From Methanosarcina sp. ERenArc_MAG2 (lineage in GTDB: Archaea > Halobacteriota > Methanosarcinia > Methanosarcinales > Methanosarcinaceae), in the NCBI GenBank assembly GCA_023955635.1, contig JAMXHR010000002.1:496001-560000 (forward strand): a stretch of DNA of 64,000 nt, given 5' to 3'. How positions within the stretch are numbered: position 1 is the first letter of the stretch; the number at the start of each line of letters is the position of its first letter. The notes beneath the pieces were generated by a model that saw only the letters and a program-made list of their open reading frames with translations, did not search any database and was not told the origin of the DNA. Shown one piece after another: positions 9,581 through 19,306 of this stretch. A program made the position numbers and the translations under genes.

Positions 9581-10291
9581 ATGAGAGGTTTGCATGATAA
9601 TTCGGTTGATTTTTCCGGCCTTTATCTAAAAGAAAAATTGCTCAAGCCTGCCCGGGATATCCGGAGCATACTCCGATGGGGTTACCCTAAGTTTGCAACT
9701 ATCCGTTTCGTCGCTGACCATTTCCAGCTCAGCGTAGAAGAGCGGCACATTCTTACAAGGGTAATTATGCCCCCGGACAGAGTAATTTCCAGGATTAATA
9801 AAAAAGTGGCCTGTAAAGGCATAAAGGATAGAAACCTTCTCCTTGATGGGTATAATGTCCTCCTGTGTGTGGACAGTTTGTTAAAAAAAGAACCCATGTG
9901 GTTCTGTGACGATGGGTACATAAGAGATACCCGCTACTATTTCAGCAAGGCAAAACAGGCCGAAGACATAGAAGAAGCCCTTGATACTATACTTAAATTT
10001 ATTTCCGAAGCCGGCCCAAAATCAGCCGAATTTCTCTTTGACGCCCAGATCAGCAAAAGTGGGGAACTTGCAGGTTTCATCCGCCATAAATTGAAAGAAT
10101 ACGGGATTTCAGGAGAAGCTAAAACTTCAAAAACCGCTGATTTTGAACTGAAAACAGGCAGCGGAAATCCGGAAAACAACGCGATCGTAGCAACTTCCGA
10201 TGGAATTGTTATAGATTCAGTCCTGCAGGTACTGGACATCCCTGCCTGCCTGATGGAAAAAATGGGAATTGAGCCGGTCAGGCTGTATTAA
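9581..10291 (+). CDS. DUF434-family protein
   Basis: A 236-residue soluble protein. The N-terminal ~90 residues (LKPARDIRSILRWGYPK, RFVADHFQLSVEERHILTRV) fit the DUF434 family. The rest begins LLLDGYNVLLCVDSLLKK, followed later by DTRYYFSKAKQAEDIEEAL, AEFLFDAQISKSGELAGF and NNAIVATSDGIVID; the DGYNV and late TSDG acidic motifs resemble a PIN/NYN-like nuclease fold. Nuclease activity is inference; the biochemical function is not known to me. A GGAG site at 9567-9570 precedes the ATG. An ATG at 9577 is out of frame. Confidence 0.7.
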   Translation: MRGLHDNSVDFSGLYLKEKLLKPARDIRSILRWGYPKFATIRFVADHFQLSVEERHILTRVIMPPDRVISRINKKVACKGIKDRNLLLDGYNVLLCVDSLLKKEPMWFCDDGYIRDTRYYFSKAKQAEDIEEALDTILKFISEAGPKSAEFLFDAQISKSGELAGFIRHKLKEYGISGEAKTSKTADFELKTGSGNPENNAIVATSDGIVIDSVLQVLDIPACLMEKMGIEPVRLY

Positions 10292-10306
10292 ATTGAACCT
10301 GTCAGG

Positions 10307-11371
10307 CTAGATTAATTTGTTACCAGGCACTCCGCTTAATGATTCTGCCTGCCTATAGATTTTTTCGGCTTCTGCATACTGCCCTTTTTCTTTTAATAGA
10401 TCTCCATATCCACGCAGGGTTCCGAAGTGCCCCGGATCAAGTTCAAGAGCTTTTTTGTACTGGATTTCGGCTTCATGCCTGTGCCCAAATCTGGCAAGCA
10501 GCCTGGCGTACTCGCAGTGGGCTTCAACATCTTCAGGGTTTAGTTTAAGAGCATATCTGAAGTGCACTCTTGCCCCATGGATAAAACCGTGATTTGCAAG
10601 CAAACGTGCATAGAACAGATGAGGTTTTGGATCTTCAGGGTCTGCCTTGAGGGCTGTTATATAATGCCTTTCGGCTTCGAGAGGTTCTCCTTTTTCTTCA
10701 AGGAAACGGGCATAACGGAAATTGGATTCCACGTGGTCAGGGTCAAGTTCAAGAGCCCGAATATATTGGTAATTTGCTTCGGTTTTTTGCCCACGTTTGG
10801 AAAGTAGAATCCCATACCTGCAGTGGGTGCTCACATGCGCGGGGTCGAGGATCAGGGCTCTCTGGTATGCTTCTTCGGCTTCATCCATTCTTTTGAGCCT
10901 GTAAAGCAGGCAGCCGTAATTGCAGAGCGTATCGACATGGAAAGGATGAAGTTCCAGGGCCTTTTCGTACTGAATCCGAGCAGCATTCAATTTTCCCGTT
11001 CTGGCCAGAACAGTCCCATATACACAAAGAGCTTCGATATTTTCAGGTTTTTCTTCGAGCAAATCTTCAAATTCCCGCCTAGCAAGATCCTCAAATCCAA
11101 GCAGAAAAGCTGTTTTTCCTGCCTCCATAAGGGCGTCTTCCCGCACCTTTCCTGAAAACAGTGAAGCGCAAGCCCTGGAAATTACATATTTCTCTCTATA
11201 CATCCGATCGTTATCAAAAATAAATGAGAGTTTTAGCAGGATGTCGTGGGAAAGCAAATGTTCATTTGAGAAGGAAACGACAAACTCTATGACCTTATCA
11301 AGATTACAATTATCTGCTGCAACCTGTTCGATTACACGAAAAACCAGCTTGTCTATAGCATCAATATCCAT
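10307..11371 (-). CDS. TPR-repeat protein (paralogue of the gene at 13366)
   Basis: A 354-residue soluble protein. A unique helical N-terminus of about 95 residues (MDIDAIDKLVFRVIEQ) is followed by about seven 34-residue tetratricopeptide repeats, with consensus-like segments such as GKLNAARIQYEKALELHP and DEAEEAYQRALILDPAH. TPRs form a superhelical protein-binding groove. The gene at 13366-14552 is paralogous, including the N-terminal domain. A strong AGGAGG site precedes the start. The two TPR genes flank a PPP phosphatase on the other strand. The binding partner is unknown. Confidence 0.85.
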   Translation of the reverse strand: MDIDAIDKLVFRVIEQVAADNCNLDKVIEFVVSFSNEHLLSHDILLKLSFIFDNDRMYREKYVISRACASLFSGKVREDALMEAGKTAFLLGFEDLARREFEDLLEEKPENIEALCVYGTVLARTGKLNAARIQYEKALELHPFHVDTLCNYGCLLYRLKRMDEAEEAYQRALILDPAHVSTHCRYGILLSKRGQKTEANYQYIRALELDPDHVESNFRYARFLEEKGEPLEAERHYITALKADPEDPKPHLFYARLLANHGFIHGARVHFRYALKLNPEDVEAHCEYARLLARFGHRHEAEIQYKKALELDPGHFGTLRGYGDLLKEKGQYAEAEKIYRQAESLSGVPGNKLI

Positions 11372-11737
11372 GCATAAAAACCTCCTGAAATTTGCCTCTA
11401 AAGTGAATCCATTCGACTGTATATAAATAATTAGCTATATTAAATTGGATCTAAGAAATTCAAAAAGGTAGAGCCTCGTACAGAGTGCAAAAACCGAAAA
11501 AAATTAAAAACTGGAGATAAAAAATAGAGGAAACCTGAAAATAAGGATGAATTAAAAAATAAAACCCATAAGAGATAAAGATGTAGAAAACAAATTTGAA
11601 AGACATTCTCGAAAATTATCTCCGGTTTTAAGGCTTCTTTCTATCGTCAAAAGTCTTCTTTTCTGCCGTCAACAGTTTATTCCGGGATCATTTGCTATAG
11701 AATCTCTCTTAGAATTACTCTTAAGGTTCCAACTCTT
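11372..11737. other. intergenic region, nothing recognised
   Basis: AT-rich spacer between the TPR gene and the coiled-coil gene on the same strand. No gene, RNA or repeat supported. Confidence 0.5.
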
Positions 11738-12127
11738 TCAGACTCTACCTACATGTAAACTGTACCTTGTCTCTACATCATAGGTACCTTTAAGTTCCTC
11801 TTCAGTCAGGATTCCTTTTTCGATCAGTTTACTGAGAGTTCTCCTGTCAACTGATTCGACTATGTCCCAGAGTTCCCTCTTCTGAAGGTAGGATTTTAGC
11901 CTGTTTACCCGCCAGAGCTTCCATTCAACTTTCTGCCGCTTGAGCTCCACATTTCCTATTCTAAGCACATTGATGTCCTTTTCCATCAGAGCATTGAGAA
12001 TATGAGTTCTCAACTCCTCCCGCCGCTTTTCCAGAATGGATATTGCAGAAACAAGCTCATCGTATTCAAGCACAACATCGGTCAGGTCCATTTCTTCAGG
12101 GTCTTGCTCACTGATATCAAGTTCCAT
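11738..12127 (-). CDS. small coiled-coil protein, unknown function
   Basis: A 129-residue, highly charged protein with an acidic N-terminus (MELDISEQDPEEMDL), a predicted coiled coil at about 20-55 (EYDELVSAISILEKRREELR), and a C-terminal helical segment (LWDIVESVDRRTLSKLIEKGILTEEELKG). The layout resembles Gp157-like phage proteins (coiled coil followed by a short core-binding segment), but similarity by eye is weak. It is divergent from the phosphatase gene at 12411. Confidence 0.6.
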   Translation of the reverse strand: MELDISEQDPEEMDLTDVVLEYDELVSAISILEKRREELRTHILNALMEKDINVLRIGNVELKRQKVEWKLWRVNRLKSYLQKRELWDIVESVDRRTLSKLIEKGILTEEELKGTYDVETRYSLHVGRV

Positions 12128-12410
12128 TATCTCACACTCCCAGTGATATATATGTTGTAAACAAAGGTTTTATAATTCCTCTTTTATCGCCTGGACTTTT
12201 AATATTATCAATACCCGATTTTAGACCTTGAAACTTATAAGTCTGGCCTTTACAAACTTAAATCCAGAACCTGATAATAAATACCGGATTCAGCCACAGT
12301 TTCTCTTTCTCCGGGGACTCAGAAACGTTTATCGCACAAAAATTCCCTCTAGTATATGAAAAAGTTTTCAGACAGGCTTTTCCAAAAGGGCCTTAAAAAT
12401 CGGTGATTCC

Positions 12411-13217
12411 GTGATATCAGAAAAGATCTCTAGGAAAACTGCAGCAAAAGAAGAATTGCTACTCCTTCTCCCTAAAATAGATAGTATTCTCGAGTCAGAG
12501 CTTGCAGTGCTTCGAATTGATGCTGAACCGATAATGCTTGTTGGGGATATTCACGGAGACGTGCAGGCTCTGGAATTCATAATAGGAAAAAGAGAAGAAA
12601 TGAACTGTAAAAATATTCTTTTTCTGGGGGACTATGTGGATAGAGGCCTTCAGGGCACCGAAGTTCTTTTGAGGCTTTTCCGAATGAAAATTGAAGACCC
12701 GCAGCATATTTTCCTGCTCCGTGGGAATCACGAAAGTGTGGACATGAACTTATACTATGGCTTTTTTGAGGAAATAGGTTTAGATAGGAGTTTTCTCTTG
12801 AGAGTCAGCCGGACGTATGAGAAGATGCCGGTAGCAGCGGTACTTTCAGGGCATACGTTCTGTGTACATGGTGGGATTAACGGGACCGGGAATATTACTA
12901 CTATCAGGAAAGAAGAATCTTTTCCCTATCTCTGGAATGACCCCTCGATACTTCCAGGGCTCACTACTTCAACCAGAGGTTCGACTGTAAAGGAATTCGG
13001 GCCTGACATTGTAGATGGCTTTTTAGAGACAAATAATCTGAAAAGAATAATAAGAGGCCATGCAGCCCTTAAAAAAGGATACCAGTGGTGGTTCAACGGA
13101 AAACTTCTCTCCCTTTTTTCCTGTCCTAACTACGTCGGACTCGGAAATGCTGCTGCTTTTGCCCTGTTTGAGAAAGGAGAGATAAAACTGTTTGTTTTCG
13201 GAAATCAGGATGAGTAA
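12411..13217 (+). CDS. PPP-family serine/threonine protein phosphatase
   Basis: A 268-residue metallophosphatase. All signature motifs of the PPP family are visible in order: GDIHGD (about 46-51), GDYVDRG (about 73-79), RGNHE (about 104-108), HGG (about 153-155) and IRGHAA (about 216-221). These bind the two metal ions and phosphate used to hydrolyse phospho-Ser/Thr. The start is taken at GTG 12411, with no nearby ATG in frame. The catalytic domain is complete and cytoplasmic. It lies between two paralogous TPR genes on the opposite strand, a context reminiscent of eukaryotic PP5, where TPRs regulate a PPP domain. Its substrate is unknown. Confidence 0.93.
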   Translation: MISEKISRKTAAKEELLLLLPKIDSILESELAVLRIDAEPIMLVGDIHGDVQALEFIIGKREEMNCKNILFLGDYVDRGLQGTEVLLRLFRMKIEDPQHIFLLRGNHESVDMNLYYGFFEEIGLDRSFLLRVSRTYEKMPVAAVLSGHTFCVHGGINGTGNITTIRKEESFPYLWNDPSILPGLTTSTRGSTVKEFGPDIVDGFLETNNLKRIIRGHAALKKGYQWWFNGKLLSLFSCPNYVGLGNAAAFALFEKGEIKLFVFGNQDE

Positions 13218-13365
13218 ACGAAAATTTCCTCATGTTGAATCTTTACTTCCCACTAAAATCCGATTGGTAGTCTTTCCCGGTCTAAAGTTAAAAATAAAAA
13301 AGAATGCCGGAAATGGATGTTATATAAAATTATGAAACCTGATACATAAGACCCGGATTTTTACT

Positions 13366-14552
13366 TTAATCAAGAATAATCCAGGTTTCGGTCATTTTGT
13401 TTCCTATATCCGGATCGAGCTGCATGGCCTTCATATACTGAATTTTGGCTTCGTCAAAACGCCTCATCTTTCTCATAAGAAGCCCGTAACTATAGTGAAG
13501 GGGAGGATAATAAGGGTTCAGGACAAGAGCTTTTTTATATTCATCTTCGGCTTCGGATAATCGCCCCATTTCCGAAAGAAGGTTTCCGTAGCTGTAATGT
13601 CCTTCTGCACTTTCAGGGTCCAGATGGAGAGCTTTTTTGTATTCTATTTCAGCTTCATACCGCCTTCCAAATCGGGCCAGGAGATTTGCATAATTGGAAT
13701 GGACCTTTGCATCGTTTTGATCAAGGGCAAGGGCTTCCACGTACTGTGCTTCGGCTTCTGAAACCCTGCCTTCTCTTGCAAGAAGGTTTCCGTAGTTAAA
13801 GAGAGTCCGCCTGTGTCTCGGATTAAGGGAAAGAGCTTTCCTGTATTCGATTTCGGCTTCTGAGGAACGACCCAGAAAAGAGAGTAAGACTCCGCAGTTG
13901 TGGTGCAGTCTAGGGTCTTCAGGGTCCAGCTCCATTGCAAGCCTGTATTCCTTTTCGGCATCTCTGAGCCTTCCGAGTTCAAAAAGCAGGTTTGCATACC
14001 CGCCTCTTGCAGGGACATAATCCGGATCAACAGCAAGCGCCGTCGAGTAATATTCTTCTGCCTCACTTACATACCCACGTTCGACTAAAAGATAGGCATA
14101 TCCAGCATTCGCTTTTAAATGCTGCGGGGAGGTTTCAAGTACAGTTTTATATTCCTTTTCAGCTTCCGGAGTTTTTCTGAGTTCTAAAAGAAGTTCGGCA
14201 TATGCACATCTGACATCTGCATTACCAGGATTTTCTTTTAGAATCTCCAGATAGTTTGCTTCAGCTTCCGTGGAAAAGCCCAGGACATGTGCTGCATTAC
14301 CCAGCGCAAAGCAGGCGTCTTCACGGAGTTTCTCGGAAGCCCTTATGAAGCAAGCTTTTGCAAAAACGTATTGTTCCATGAACATTTTCTGCTGCTTGCA
14401 TGCATTTGAGAGGTCAAGCAAGAATTTAGGGGAAAAGATTTTTTTCCCGTATATTCCAGGGCAAAATTAACTGCAGAGCACAGGTTTCTGTGGTCTGATC
14501 CGATTATCCCAATAATGTTATATACAAAGTCGTCAATTGCATCGAAGTCCAT
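13366..14552 (-). CDS. TPR-repeat protein, one apparent frame break
   Basis: Two reverse-strand frames join to about 395 residues. The N-terminal part (MDFDAIDDFVYNIIGIIG) matches that of the TPR protein at 10307. About eight tetratricopeptide repeats follow, e.g. GRLRDAEKEYRLAMELDPED and GRVSEAEAQYVEALALD. The break lies in a seven-T run at 14439-14445; one more base joins YTGKK to FLLDLSNACKQQKMF, aligning with the paralogue. A sequence error is the likely cause. Role presumably protein binding. Confidence 0.83.
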
Positions 14553-15017
14553 GTATCCGGCACCTCAGAAAAGTAAATACCTTTTTTAAGGGATAGGTAA
14601 AGCCATCAGTGTAACATCCGGAGTATATTTTACATCTGATAGAATATATTAGTGCGTGAGTAGTGCATGAAATTTTAGATATAAAATAAGTTAATTAATA
14701 GTGCGTTAGTTTACGAACATGATATTATAACTATCATATAACAGACTATCCCTTTTTGTCGCTAAATAAAATAGTTACCTGCTTAAAACAACAGTGCTTT
14801 CCTGACAAAACGGGTTTTCCGAGAATAAACCAGATGTGCTCTTCAAATAGACCTTTTCTTTAGAAAACTTCCGGAAAAATGATTCCAAAAAACAATATAT
14901 GAGAAGAATAGTAGCTCTTAATTACAAGATTTAATATGAATCCTTTTAGTACTAGCTAACCTTTAGTACTACTAATAAACATTAATCATTATCTAATAAA
15001 TATTCGAAGTTTTGAAA
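14553..15017. other. intergenic region upstream of fxsA
   Basis: About 460 bp of AT-rich spacer containing TATA-like stretches but no gene that I can support. Confidence 0.5.
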
Positions 15018-15431
15018 ATGACCAGCATGTTTCTTAAACTCTTCTCTGTATTCCTGATTATTCCTTTTATCGAGATTTATCTGCTTATCAAAATAGGAGG
15101 AATGATCGGGGCCTTAAATACCGTACTTATTATTCTGATAACTGCAAGCCTGGGGGCGTACCTGGCAAAAAGCCAGGGCTTCCGCGTGCTCCGCGAGATC
15201 CAGGAGGCGACGAACAGGGGTTATATGCCTGGAAACGAACTCCTGCACGGGTTCTTCGTGTTAATTGGGAGCTTTGCCCTTCTAACTCCGGGTTTCCTGT
15301 CCGATATAATAGGATTCTCCATGCTGATACCCCAGATCAGGGAAATCTATGTGGGAATAGCAAAAGGGATCATAAGAAAAAAGATGAAAAGAGGCCAGTG
15401 GCAAATGAAGACGTACGCGAATTTCAGATAA
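15018..15431 (+). CDS. fxsA: FxsA-family membrane protein
   Basis: A 137-residue protein with the FxsA layout: an N-terminal helix with the IPFIEIYLLIKIG motif (about 12-24), a second helix ending TASLGAYLAKSQG, a central amphipathic segment (REIQEATNRGYMPGNELLHG), and a third hydrophobic segment LLTPGFLSDIIGFSMLIP, followed by a basic cytoplasmic tail. FxsA of E. coli is a cytoplasmic membrane protein whose overproduction relieves phage T7 F-exclusion; its general role is unclear. ATG 15018 is chosen over a TTG two codons upstream. Confidence 0.88.
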   Translation: MTSMFLKLFSVFLIIPFIEIYLLIKIGGMIGALNTVLIILITASLGAYLAKSQGFRVLREIQEATNRGYMPGNELLHGFFVLIGSFALLTPGFLSDIIGFSMLIPQIREIYVGIAKGIIRKKMKRGQWQMKTYANFR

Positions 15432-15473
15432 GCCGTAAAGCGTCCATACGAAATACATGCACTGGTTTCCGGC

Positions 15474-15630
15474 CCTAGTTGCGCCTTCCTAGTTGTGCCT
15501 CTCGAATTGCGCCTCGGGAGTACGCGGTCCTTCTCGGCAGAGTTGCGGCTCTGCAGTACCCGGTCCTTCTCGGCAGAGTTGCGGCTCTGCAGTACCTGGT
15601 CCTTCTCGCTGCGCTCGAGAGGACTAATTT
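15474..15630. repeat. GC-rich dispersed intergenic repeat, copy 1
   Basis: GC-rich block unlike the surrounding DNA. It contains a 36-bp unit beginning cggtccttctcggcagag twice in tandem and ends with the hairpin-forming GGTCCTTCTCG...CGAGAGGACTAAT. Related blocks occur near 29276, 50700, 54731 and 58259. The frames open through it are artefacts. Confidence 0.75.
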
Positions 15631-15867
15631 ATGGATAAACAACATTGTTTTTACTTCGCTCAAGAGGACCAATTTCCAAAATCCGGATTATGTCACTCCA
15701 AGTTCCCTTTTTTAAGGGTTTTCCGGCTTGAGTGATTATAGATTTTAGATTGAGTTAGAACCATTGAAGCACCTGAAAACAGGAAGGAAGGAAATATGGA
15801 TATGGATTTTCCACACCTTCGTTTAGAATCTTGAATGAATTAATTATAAGCTCACATATAAAAATAT

Positions 15868-16604
15868 GGCATTGGTACCTAAATACTGATATATATTATG
15901 AGAACTTATATCTCTTGATGAACTGCCCAAGATGTAAGAGTCTCGATCATAATAAGAATGGTAAAGTTAATGGCCGTCAACGCTACAAATGCTCTGATTG
16001 TGGATATAATTATTCAGTAGAGCTAAAATCAACTGCTAGTTCCGCATCTGTTAAGAGACAGGCTTTACAACTCTATCTTGAAGGATTGGGATTTCGGTCA
16101 ATAGGGCGTTTTTTGGGGGTAAGTCATGTTTCTATCCAAAAATGGATAAAGAAATTTGGTCAGGAGTTAGAAGAACTAAAAAGCGAAAATGAGATCTCTA
16201 TTGTTGAAATGGATGAGATGCACACTTACATCGGTAACAAAAAAATATTGCTGGATCTGGATTGCTGTTGATAGAGTTGGGAAAAGTTCATCAACTGCTC
16301 TTTTGGTAGCAGAGGGACAGAAACTGGACAAAAACTCTGGGAAAAGTTAAAGGAAAAAGAGATTGAAAAAGTGTGACTGATCACTGGAAGGCATATGCAG
16401 AGTTTCTTACAGAAAAGATTCACACTCAATCAAAAGCAGAAACGTATACAGTTGAAGGATATAACAGCATATTGAGGCACTTTCTGGCAAGATTGAGAAG
16501 AAAGACAAAGTGTTATACTAAGAGTCTTGAAATGCTAAAGTACTCAGTTATTCTCTTAATGAAATATAGAAATAATGAGTTAACTATATTTAGTTAACAA
16601 TGCC
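15868..16604 (+). mobile_element. IS1-family insertion sequence with 8-bp target duplication
   Basis: A 737-bp element with terminal inverted repeats GGCATTGGTACCTAAATA (left) and GGCATTGTTAACTAAATA (right, reverse complement), flanked on both sides by AAAAATAT (15860-15867 and 16605-16612), a perfect 8-bp target duplication. Size, duplication length and the zinc-finger/DDE transposase all fit the IS1 family. Intact ends suggest a fairly recent insertion. Confidence 0.88.
15918..16597 (+). CDS. IS1-family transposase, frame broken
   Basis: The N-terminal part (MNCPRCKSLDHNKNGKVN) carries a CPRC...CSDCGY zinc finger and a helix-turn-helix (RSIGRFLGVSHVSIQKWIKKF), like InsA. The C-terminal part has the DDE domain (VEMDEMHTYIG, WIWIAVDR, TDHWKAY), like InsB. 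The reading shifts at A runs at 16239-16245, 16282-16285 and 16366-16370. The last two are repaired by one added A each. The first needs one A removed or two added, so it may be a real lesion or a frameshift site. IS1 of E. coli uses a programmed frameshift between InsA and InsB; archaeal relatives are usually single-frame. Confidence 0.8.
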
Positions 16605-16683
16605 AAAAATATAATTTTTCCTTATTTTTGCCAGATTTTCATTATTTCTCGTATTTTACTGAGACTGCATATATTACAAAAAA

Positions 16684-17400
16684 TTAAGATACGAGTTTGA
16701 AAAGATAAAGCAGCAGAGGAACCAGAAAAACCGTAATTAAGCCCGAGATCCCAATTGCAAGCCCGCTCATCGCTCCTTCAGTTTCTCCAAGTTCTATTGC
16801 TCTCGTTGTTCCAAGAGCATGAGATGCAGTGCCAATTGCAATGCCGACTGCGACTTTATCTTTTATTCGGAAGCAGCGGCAGATGAAAGGTCCCAGGACA
16901 GCACCTGTGATTCCGGTAATTACGATTGCAGCTACTGTTATTGCAGGCAGGCCTCCGATTTGTTTTGAAATCTCGATTCCTATAGGGATGGTTACGGATT
17001 TTGGAGCCAGGGATTTACTTATGACCTCGTCAAGCCCTAAAAGGCTGGAAAGAGCCAGAATGCTTGAAATTCCAGCTATACAACCTGCACTTATGCCTGC
17101 AAGTATCGGAAGGGCATTACTTTTCAACAACCTAATTGTTTTATAAAGAGGCACTGCAAGAACCACGGTTGCAGGCCCGAGAAAAAAGGAAATGTAATCT
17201 CCTCCAAGGTTGTAAGTCTCAAAATCGATTCCGAAATAAAAGAGGAAAACCATTACAAGTATGGAAGCCACAAGCAGGGGGTTAAGGATGGAAAGCCTGG
17301 TTTTCTTATACAGCAGAGTGCCTACCTGGAAAGCTATTAAAGAGAGTAAGACCCCGAAAAGGGGCCTATTGATAAATTCATTTAGAAAATATATCTTCAC
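16684..17400 (-). CDS. lrgB: LrgB/CidB-family membrane protein
   Basis: A 238-residue polytopic protein with about seven helices. Family-typical segments are GGDYISFFLGPATVVLAVPLYK, SLAPKSVTIPIGIEIS, and GIAIGTASHALGTTRAIELGE. In bacteria LrgAB/CidAB are holin-like proteins that modulate murein hydrolase export; later work shows transport of small organic acids in some cases. Archaea lack murein, so the transport role is more plausible here. It follows lrgA on the same strand by 23 bases, as an operon. Confidence 0.9.
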   Translation of the reverse strand: MKIYFLNEFINRPLFGVLLSLIAFQVGTLLYKKTRLSILNPLLVASILVMVFLFYFGIDFETYNLGGDYISFFLGPATVVLAVPLYKTIRLLKSNALPILAGISAGCIAGISSILALSSLLGLDEVISKSLAPKSVTIPIGIEISKQIGGLPAITVAAIVITGITGAVLGPFICRCFRIKDKVAVGIAIGTASHALGTTRAIELGETEGAMSGLAIGISGLITVFLVPLLLYLFKLVS

Positions 17401-17423
17401 TTCAGTTCACCTCTTCTGCCCTA

Positions 17424-17842
17424 TCATTCAGACCTGTGCTCTATCGTTTTTATTTCAGATGAGCTTTTATTTTCCCCGAAACAGGCTGCTTTTACCGGCT
17501 TTTTCCCGAGGGACTTTTTAACGAATTCCACTGTAAGCCCTGTCACACCCAGTGTTACAACGGTAGAAATAAGTGAAACTTCAAGAATTGCAGTCCATTT
17601 TCCTTCAAGCAGGGAAAAACAGGTTATAAGGCTGACCCCTGCAGGGAGAAAGAAAAAAGCCAGGTTATCAAGCAAAAATCACTTATTTTGCCTATCATCT
17701 TGAGTTTGATTATGCCAGTATACAGGCCTAAGAAAAGGATGAGCATTCCCACGACGTTACCTGGAATCGGCAGCCCTGATATTTTCTGTAGCAGTTCGCC
17801 CAGGAAATATATGATCAGAATAATTGAGAACTCTTTTAGCAA
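17424..17842 (-). CDS. lrgA: LrgA/CidA-family holin-like protein, one apparent frame break
   Basis: About 139 residues with four hydrophobic helices and the conserved LGELLQKISGLPIPGNVVGM segment near residues 15-35. The frame breaks in a five-A run at 17674-17678 (forward strand); one extra base joins IGKISDF to LLDNLAFFFLPAGVSL, the expected family sequence. It forms a two-gene operon with lrgB. A C-terminal polar tail of about 25 residues follows the last helix. Confidence 0.88.
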
Positions 17843-18079
17843 GGTTTGTTTTTCCTCCGCCTGATTGAAACGGAACTACAAAATTTCCATATATATATCT
17901 TTCCTGAGCCAGAAGATTTTTTTATTTTATAGCTTTTTTGCGCGTAAGCAGGACACATAAGGTTTTCCAGTAAGAAATAAAATGATTCAAAAAGCCCAGT
18001 GGTGAAGAAACTCCAGGGAATAGTATGTGAGACAATAAATTCATATTGCGCAAACCCCTATTTTCATAGGGGGATTCTG

Positions 18080-19267
18080 ATGGGAGAAAAGCGCTTTGTT
18101 TACATGGACCACGCAGCTACTACTTTCACAAAATCTGAAGTAGTTGAAGCTATGCTGCCTTTTTGAAAGAACATTTCGGGAATCCTTCTTCTCTGTACTC
18201 AATAGGAAGAGAAGGCAAAGAAGCAATAGAAGCCGCCCGTGAGCAGCTTGCAAAGGCTATAGGGGCTAATCCTGAAGAGATATATTTCACTTCAGGGGGA
18301 CTGAGTCCGATAACTGGGCTATCAAGGGAACAGCCTTTGCAAGACGAAAAAAGGAAAACATATCATCACTACGCCAATAGAACATCACGCAGTGCTCTAT
18401 CCCTGCGAATACCTGGAAACAAAGGGTTTTAATGTGACTTACCTGCCTGTAGACAGGTACGGGCTTGTAGATCCTTCAGAGGTGGAAGCTGCAATCAGGA
18501 AGGATACTATCTTTATCTCGGTTATGTACGCCAATAATGAAATCGGGACTATAGAACCGATTCCTGAAATAGGTGAGATTGCGAAGGAGCATGGGATTCC
18601 TTTTCATACCGATGCCGTGCAGGTTATAGGTAAAATCCCCCTCGATATGAAGCAGAAAGATAGGAATGTAGACATGCTTTCCCTTTCTTCCCATAAGTTC
18701 TACGGGCCGAAAGGAATTGGAGCCCTTTATCTGCGGGAAAGGACGGAAATTGAGAATTACATGCATGGAGGCGGCCAGGAGCGAAAAAAGCGAGCAGGAA
18801 CCGAGAACGTCGCAGGTATCGTAGGCCTGGGAAAAGCAATAGAGCTTGCAACAGCAAATCTGGAGAAGCACAATGAGAGGACAAAAAAAATGAGAGACCG
18901 TCTCCTTGCCGGAATCCTGGAAATTCCTGACTGCAGGTTGAACGGGCACCCGGAAAAGCGTCTTCCGGACAACCTGAACTTCAGTTTTGAGTACATTGAA
19001 GGTGAATCTCTTCTTCTCATGCTCGATCAGAGAGGAATCTGCAGCTCCACAGGCAGCGCCTGTTCTTCAGGCTCTCTTGAACCCTCGCATGTGCTCAGGG
19101 CAATAGGGCTGCCTCCGGAAATAGCTCAGGGTTCCCTTCGCCTGACCCTGGGAGATGAAAACTCTGAAGAAGACATTGATTATGTACTGGAAGTGTTGCC
19201 TGAAACCGTTGGAAAGCTGAGGGCTATGTCTCCTTTCTATAAACCAACAACTGCATGTGAGAAATAA
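18080..19267 (+). CDS. iscS: cysteine desulfurase, three apparent frame breaks
   Basis: A PLP enzyme that releases sulfur from cysteine for Fe-S clusters. Joined frames give 396 residues, the family length. It starts [15 protein letters not shown] after a GGGGG ribosome site, has TESDNWAI and [11 protein letters not shown], the PLP lysine in [12 protein letters not shown] and the active cysteine in [17 protein letters not shown] near the C-terminus. The breaks are at a five-T run (18160-18164), a five-G run (18295-18299) and a six-A run (18347-18352), each cured by one added base. Three errors in one gene with an intact catalytic core argue against decay. iscU follows by about 40 bases. Confidence 0.9.
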
Positions 19268-19306
19268 GTCGAAAGAGTATAAGAATGTAAGAATGTGGGG
19301 AATTTT

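Noticed and set aside
15475..15715. Open frames in both directions through the GC-rich block
   Set aside because: They translate the dispersed repeat into low-complexity RVAALQYPVLL-type repeats; not genes.
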